A stretch of DNA of 17,959 nt. It comes from Candidatus Colwellbacteria bacterium RIFCSPLOWO2_01_FULL_48_10 (GTDB taxonomy: Bacteria; Patescibacteriota; Minisyncoccia; UBA6257; Colwellbacteraceae). The position numbers and the translations under genes were made by a program. Below the pieces are notes generated by a model that made no database searches, had not been told where the DNA came from, and saw nothing but the letters and a program-made list of their open reading frames with translations. Of this stretch, positions 13,698 to 17,959 are shown piece after piece (position 1 is the first letter of the stretch; every line of letters begins with the position of its first letter). The stretch covers positions 773 to 18,731 of the forward strand of contig MHIY01000029.1 of assembly GCA_001817755.1 (NCBI GenBank). Direction: 5' to 3'.

Positions 13698-16600
13698 TCA
13701 GTCTCCAAAATCGGCGCAGAGGGCGCGGGTATTGGCTAATGATGTGGAGCAGTACACATTCGCATCAAAAATGATATCAGCTTCGCCGTGCATGCCGCCA
13801 CTCCAAGAAGATGCGGCGGGTATTACGTTTGCTCCATTCGTACTATGAGGAGTAATAATATCAATTCCACCAGAGGTAGGAAAACTCCCGCTGCCACTAG
13901 TATTAAAACCACTATAACAATAAGTACTATCTGTTCCAGGTCCCACTGAAACTAAATATGTCTTATTAGTAGAATCAATATCTATAGCCGGCGTGAGAGT
14001 CGCATAAGTCCACGTTCCGTCCAACTGTGGCGATATTGAGAAACTAGCTAGGAGAACTGGCGAACCCGATACGGTGTAATCATATAAACGAAGTGGCCTT
14101 AATGCAGTTGATGGACAGCGTACGCCAATGTGAGTAATCTTGCCCTTAACACCGGTTTGTAATTTAAAACTATAACCGCCAGTAATGGTACCGCTCACTA
14201 ATACTGGTGTATTTGGATCATTATCCTTGAGCGGATTTGAAACCCCGTAGCTGGTGCCGTCGGAACTGAAATGACTCAGACAAACCGCAGTTGAGGAGAC
14301 TGTCTGGCAAAGCGCCGTTCCGGTGAGCGCGGTCGCATCGCCCACAGCCGGGAAGAGATCAACGCTCCCAGCGGTTCCAGCGGTCTTCTTTATACGCATG
14401 GCGCTCTGGGTGGCAGACAGCACCTCAAGCTTAGCCGGCGGGTTTGAAGAAGATCCAATGCCCACATTCCCGCCGTCGAAAACGGTGAAAACCCTGGTTA
14501 AATTATCATAGAAGGAAGCTATGTCGCCCGTTCCGTTTTGCGCTATTTCTATGCCGGCGGCGGTTCCGGAAGGAACATTGCCGTAAAAAGCCGACTTTGC
14601 GGTATCGGACCAAAAGCTGAAAGCGGATATTGCGCCGTGATGAAGCCCGCTCATGCCGACAGATATGGCGCTGGGAGTGCTAAGGGCATATAGAGAACCG
14701 GGGCAAGCGCCGGAACAAGTGATCGCGCTATTGGCATTGTTAGAGACTTGTACATCTCCGGCGACTTGGAACTTGCTCGTCGGGGAAGAAACGCCGATGC
14801 CGATGTTGCCATTGTCGGCAACGGACGAAGAAATCATATTCGATGGCGGCGACGAACGATTCACCAGTGTATTCGCAGTGCCGGAATTGCCGGTAAGTGC
14901 CGCCGTGCTTTGGACCGCACCGCCAGGAAACATTAGACCGATCGAACTCGAGGCGACCGTGCCGGCCACGACAAGCTTTTCAGAAAAACCGGCGGGATCC
15001 TCGCCGATGCCGGCCTTGCCAGAAACGATCAGCATATTGTCGCTATCCGCCGAATTTGTTTCAACCTCAAAAGTTACATCCGCCAAGCCGTGCATAACGG
15101 AATTACTTGCGACCGTGGGGAAATCTCCTCCGGCGGTATTGGTCCGACCCTCGTTTATGACCAGGTTCCCGGCCGGACTGGTAATCGGGGTGCTGAAACT
15201 GCCTCCGCAATAACTCTGTTGCGTACCGGGATTGAGACAAATGTCGCCTGTCGGACAAATATTATCTATTTCAAAATTTCGGACAGCCACAACGTAACTC
15301 GTTCCGGCAGTGACATTCACCGGCCCAGCCGAAATATCGGCATAAGCCCAAGACGAATCAGTGGTAATGACATCAACACTGGCCAAAGGCGCTCCGCCAG
15401 AATCATTATAAAGCGATACCGTGCGCTGTCCGGGATCGCACTTTGCCCCAAGCTGGGTTATGGAACCATTAACCAAGGGCGTAAAGCGGTAGCCGTTATT
15501 CAACTCATTACTGGCTAACACGCTGCTCGGCGGATTTAGTTCGGAAAGCGGATTGCTGGTTGTGGTCGTGGTGATGGCATTCGGCGACTTCAAATGAAGC
15601 TTCTCAAGCGGACTCGCGGTGCCGATGCCGACTTTGCGCGATGTATTGGTGGTGTAAATCTTATTGTTTCCAGGAACCTCGGTCCAGCCATTGGTCGAAG
15701 CCGGCGGAGTGGCACAGGTAAGAGCGCTGGCACCGAGCGACTTGAGCAGATCTCCGGAGTTGCAGCCAGCCGGGAAAACGATCAGGCGCGTCCACGGAAC
15801 GGAACCGGCGGTAACAGTACCCGCATCGCTTATGGTAAAAGTGGGAGCCGTATCCGTAGTGTTCCTGATACTCAATGCGGCCATTCCGGCTATGGCTTTA
15901 ATGGTAAATTTATCATTGTTGTTTGAAACTGAACTGTTTATGCCGACATTTTTAGCCGTCGCGTTAACATAAGTAGCATTATTGTTCACGTCGTTGTCTT
16001 GCCAGCCGCCCACGCTGCCATCGCTGCTCGTGGTATGCCAGGCTAAAGCGCCGGTAGCGCTGTTGTCCATGGTCAAAACGGAACTAGCCCCGCCTTGATC
16101 TCCTGGCCAGGCATAACTGAGATCATTGATCTTTACAATATCTCCGTCCGAGTTCACCTGGAAAGCATTCGGGCCGACCGAGAATAGCTGGGTCGGTGCG
16201 CTAGTACCAATGCCGACCTTGGCATTCCCGTTGCCGAGAACTATCAAGTTCGAATCCGCTGGAACAGCGCTCGCGCCTATGCCTGAGGCATTCGCAAGCA
16301 GGGCCGCTCCCCCCTTAGCCTCATAACCAACATAAGTCGCGCCTCCTGCGGAAGTAGAAGTATTCCCCGCGTTGTAGCCGACGGCGACGTTGTTATCCAG
16401 ATTATTCCTTAACTTCAGGGCTGAGTAACCCGCAGCGGTATTGTTGCTGCCCATGACGTTCTGGCTATCTAAAATAAGATCGATGGCCGATGCTCCGACG
16501 GCAGTATTCGAAGAACCGGTCGAAGTTTGGCTTCTAAGAGCAGAGTATCCAACAGCGGCATCACGATTGCCGTCTGTTCCGATCAAAGCATATGAACCAA

Positions 16601-17453
16601 TTGCAGTCGTATTCGTAAATTGTCCGGTAACGCCATTGCCAGTCAAGCCATTTAAGCCGACAAAATACCCGGCAAAAAAACTACCCAAAGAGGAGCTGCT
16701 GCCTGAGTGGATATACGGCTGACTTGCTGCCGGTGGAACCCTTAGCTTGATGAAAGCTCCATCCGACAAACCGATATTTCCCAGTACGTCGAGACGGCTC
16801 TCGGGGGTTATCGTTCCGATGCCGACATTATGATCGGTATCGGTGGCATAAACCTTGGTATTAAAAGGGTCCTCCGTCCACCCGCCAGCCGTACCGCCGG
16901 AACCGAGAACATACCATATAAACTTACCAGAACCGTCTTCGTTCATAAGAATAGAAGATGACCCGCCCTGAATCGCTGGCCAGGAATAAGGAACGCCCTT
17001 TATGGCTTTAATGTCTCCGGCCGAATCGACCTTAAAACCTCCCGAACTGCCAACAGAAAGGCTTGTGCTGGGTGAGGCATTTCCGATACCGACGTTTCCA
17101 GCCGGATTCAACAAAAATGGCCCGCCTGTCCCTAAAAGGGAACTTATGTCGCCATTCGCACCCGCACCAGCCATTCCTAAACCAGTCCGCACAGCATTGG
17201 AATTGCTAACCGATAGACCAGTTCCGCCATACAGAGAATCGAGCAAAGTCCCCCGCCACACACCCGCGGAAATGTCTCCCAAAGAATCTATGACAAGCGA
17301 CCCTGCTGGCGCATCCGGATCGGCCTGGATATATCCCTGGCCACCTGGCGGATCTTCGGCCGGCGCGGCAAAAATCGTCGCAACCCAAAATACTGGCAGT
17401 ACTGCCGAAGCTATAAAAAGGGTCTTTACTCCGGTGTGCCAGTTGCGCATCAT
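13698..17453 (-). CDS. Giant secreted adhesin or fibre-like protein
   Basis: Protein of 1251 residues, probably exported and displayed on the cell surface. A signal peptide covers about residues 1-31 (MMRNWHTGVK, then a hydrophobic core ending IFAAPA). Six VGIG-type repeats lie near residues 120, 209, 413, 608, 883 and 997, as in phage tail fibres. Two SWP/AWP-x2-QGG modules sit near 157 and 450. A YadA-head-like stretch (about 280-400) has AVGYSAL and NTAVGASA repeats. Two related DUF4082-like beta domains lie at about 650-800 and 1085-1232, ending MHGLADVTFEV and MHGEADIIFDA. The tail has Cys1235 and Cys1246 in a motif shared with the upstream protein. The ATG at 17453 is chosen over 17501 because it starts the signal peptide cleanly and follows the previous stop by 1 nt. 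Confidence 0.88.
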   Translation of the reverse strand: MMRNWHTGVKTLFIASAVLPVFWVATIFAAPAEDPPGGQGYIQADPDAPAGSLVIDSLGDISAGVWRGTLLDSLYGGTGLSVSNSNAVRTGLGMAGAGANGDISSLLGTGGPFLLNPAGNVGIGNASPSTSLSVGSSGGFKVDSAGDIKAIKGVPYSWPAIQGGSSSILMNEDGSGKFIWYVLGSGGTAGGWTEDPFNTKVYATDTDHNVGIGTITPESRLDVLGNIGLSDGAFIKLRVPPAASQPYIHSGSSSSLGSFFAGYFVGLNGLTGNGVTGQFTNTTAIGSYALIGTDGNRDAAVGYSALRSQTSTGSSNTAVGASAIDLILDSQNVMGSNNTAAGYSALKLRNNLDNNVAVGYNAGNTSTSAGGATYVGYEAKGGAALLANASGIGASAVPADSNLIVLGNGNAKVGIGTSAPTQLFSVGPNAFQVNSDGDIVKINDLSYAWPGDQGGASSVLTMDNSATGALAWHTTSSDGSVGGWQDNDVNNNATYVNATAKNVGINSSVSNNNDKFTIKAIAGMAALSIRNTTDTAPTFTISDAGTVTAGSVPWTRLIVFPAGCNSGDLLKSLGASALTCATPPASTNGWTEVPGNNKIYTTNTSRKVGIGTASPLEKLHLKSPNAITTTTTSNPLSELNPPSSVLASNELNNGYRFTPLVNGSITQLGAKCDPGQRTVSLYNDSGGAPLASVDVITTDSSWAYADISAGPVNVTAGTSYVVAVRNFEIDNICPTGDICLNPGTQQSYCGGSFSTPITSPAGNLVINEGRTNTAGGDFPTVASNSVMHGLADVTFEVETNSADSDNMLIVSGKAGIGEDPAGFSEKLVVAGTVASSSIGLMFPGGAVQSTAALTGNSGTANTLVNRSSPPSNMISSSVADNGNIGIGVSSPTSKFQVAGDVQVSNNANSAITCSGACPGSLYALSTPSAISVGMSGLHHGAISAFSFWSDTAKSAFYGNVPSGTAAGIEIAQNGTGDIASFYDNLTRVFTVFDGGNVGIGSSSNPPAKLEVLSATQSAMRIKKTAGTAGSVDLFPAVGDATALTGTALCQTVSSTAVCLSHFSSDGTSYGVSNPLKDNDPNTPVLVSGTITGGYSFKLQTGVKGKITHIGVRCPSTALRPLRLYDYTVSGSPVLLASFSISPQLDGTWTYATLTPAIDIDSTNKTYLVSVGPGTDSTYCYSGFNTSGSGSFPTSGGIDIITPHSTNGANVIPAASSWSGGMHGEADIIFDANVYCSTSLANTRALCADFGD

Positions 17454-17454
17454 T

Positions 17455-17807
17455 TTATGGATTCGGATTGAATATCCTCCATGGAGTGAAATTGACACCA
17501 TCAGACACTTTATCGCCAGACCCCGACGGGTTACTTGAGTGAGTTGGCCCCCTTAACGAACCCCAATAATGGCTAGTTGCATTTATGGCAGCAGGAGTGT
17601 TGTTATACAGACCAAATAGAGTATTACCAATGAAACTATTCGAGTTCAAAGTAAGCATTCCGTTATTTAGATAAATACCGTATCCAGGGTGATTACATTT
17701 ATCGGAACATCCAGTTGACCAGCGACAGTATTAGCATCTCTCTCCCACAGATAAAAAGCACCCAATAAGACCATTGATGCTATTACTAAAAAAATTATTT
17801 TTTTCAT
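17455..17807 (-). pseudogene. Frame-broken, shortened beta-helix secreted protein
   Basis: Two overlapping frames seem to be parts of one gene. The first (17807-17667) starts with a signal peptide or anchor, MKKIIFLVIASMVLLGAFYL, and stops after 46 residues. The second is open from 17730 to TAA 17457-17455 and reads as the end of a right-handed parallel beta-helix protein: GYGIYLNNG, NSFIGNTLFGLYNN, then HYWGSLRGPTHSSNP and KVSDGVNFTPW. A -1 shift between 17730 and 17667 would join them into about 115 residues, far short of usual beta-helix proteins, so internal sequence has probably also been lost. No clear slippery site is seen. Alternatives are an assembly error or a second independent small gene. 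It starts 7 nt after the upstream gene and its end abuts the next ATG. Confidence 0.6.
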
Positions 17808-17814
17808 TTGTTTA

Positions 17815-17958
17815 TTAATTACCAAAACCTGTACAAAGAGCCCGACCATTTGTCGTTGTTCCAGAGCAACCATTCGCCCCCCCACCAGACACAAGCGCAC
17901 CTCCGGACGTCCAATATCCCAGGCAAACCCCGGAGCTCGTTGCTCCTGAAACAACCGT
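17815..17958 (-). CDS. C-terminal end of a secreted protein, cut by window edge
   Basis: The last 47 residues of a protein whose start lies outside the window. The frame is chosen by its composition (Gly, Ser and Thr rich: GALVSGGGANG) and by its ending, CSGTTTNGRALCTGFGN, which matches the last 17 residues of the giant surface protein at 9 positions, including both cysteines. Other frames give Trp- and Arg-rich strings without such likeness. It ends at TAA 17817-17815, 7 nt before the beta-helix gene start. It is probably another surface protein of the same set. Confidence 0.65.
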   Translation of the reverse strand, partial: TVVSGATSSGVCLGYWTSGGALVSGGGANGCSGTTTNGRALCTGFGN

Positions 17959-17959
17959 A

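Noticed and set aside
14653..15518. Long plus-strand frames opposite the giant surface protein
   Set aside because: They lack any recognisable domain and mirror the Gly/Ser/Thr-rich codons of the minus-strand gene.
17454..17501. Longer start (ATG at 17501) for the giant surface protein
   Set aside because: It overlaps the beta-helix frame and puts 16 extra residues before a well-formed signal peptide; the ATG at 17453 follows the previous stop by one base.
17808..17954. Frame joining bases before 17807 to the MKKII signal peptide
   Set aside because: The part before 17807 reads as Arg/Gln-rich noise, while another frame there encodes a convincing surface-protein C-terminus ending at 17815.
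1..17959. Recoding of UGA as glycine (as in Gracilibacteria and Absconditabacteria)
   Set aside because: Essential genes have no internal UGA and UGA serves as a normal stop for two genes.

Overview
The window looks like a Candidate Phyla Radiation (Patescibacteria) genome, most likely a Parcubacteria-type lineage. The evidence is compact essential genes, a single-strand core gene cluster that joins cell-wall synthesis to RNA polymerase and the S6-SSB-S18 cluster, no bL9 gene after rpsR, almost no Shine-Dalgarno sequences, a RAYT-type Y1 transposase, and very large secreted proteins with VGIG repeats. The standard bacterial code fits: rpoB, rpoC and the 1251-residue surface protein read through without internal UGA, and UGA is used as a stop. 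The lineage is inferred from gene content and protein character, not from a search.

Left edge (1-1131, + strand): the 3' part of an IS1595/ISXO2-type transposase, cut by the window edge, then a small 2H-phosphoesterase-like gene. The latter converges with and overlaps by 26 bp a PAP2-family lipid phosphatase on the minus strand (1106-1660).

Structured spacer (1661-1919): between the PAP2 gene and rpsR lie three small hairpins and then a 127-bp element bounded by 18-bp perfect inverted repeats. The repeat end reaches into the rpsR stop codon.

Core cluster (minus strand, transcribed right to left, 12855 to 1920): an anchored exported protein of unknown function, rodA (peptidoglycan polymerase of the SEDS family), mltG (endolytic transglycosylase), rpoB, rpoC, rpsF, ssb, rpsR. 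RodA and MltG act on peptidoglycan strands, RpoB and RpoC form the RNA polymerase core, S6 and S18 are partners on the small-subunit platform, and SSB covers single-stranded DNA. Gaps are 27 to 141 bp. RpoB and RpoC carry substitutions at normally invariant or drug-contact positions.

Mobile and surface region (12856-17959, minus strand): a RAYT transposase gene sits between two copies of the same palindrome. Upstream of it is a run of secreted-protein genes: the C-terminal end of one protein, a frame-broken beta-helix protein, and a 1251-residue adhesin or fibre-like protein ending at a GC-rich hairpin. The first and third proteins end in the same 17-residue C-terminal pattern, which may be an undescribed sorting, capping or crosslinking signal.
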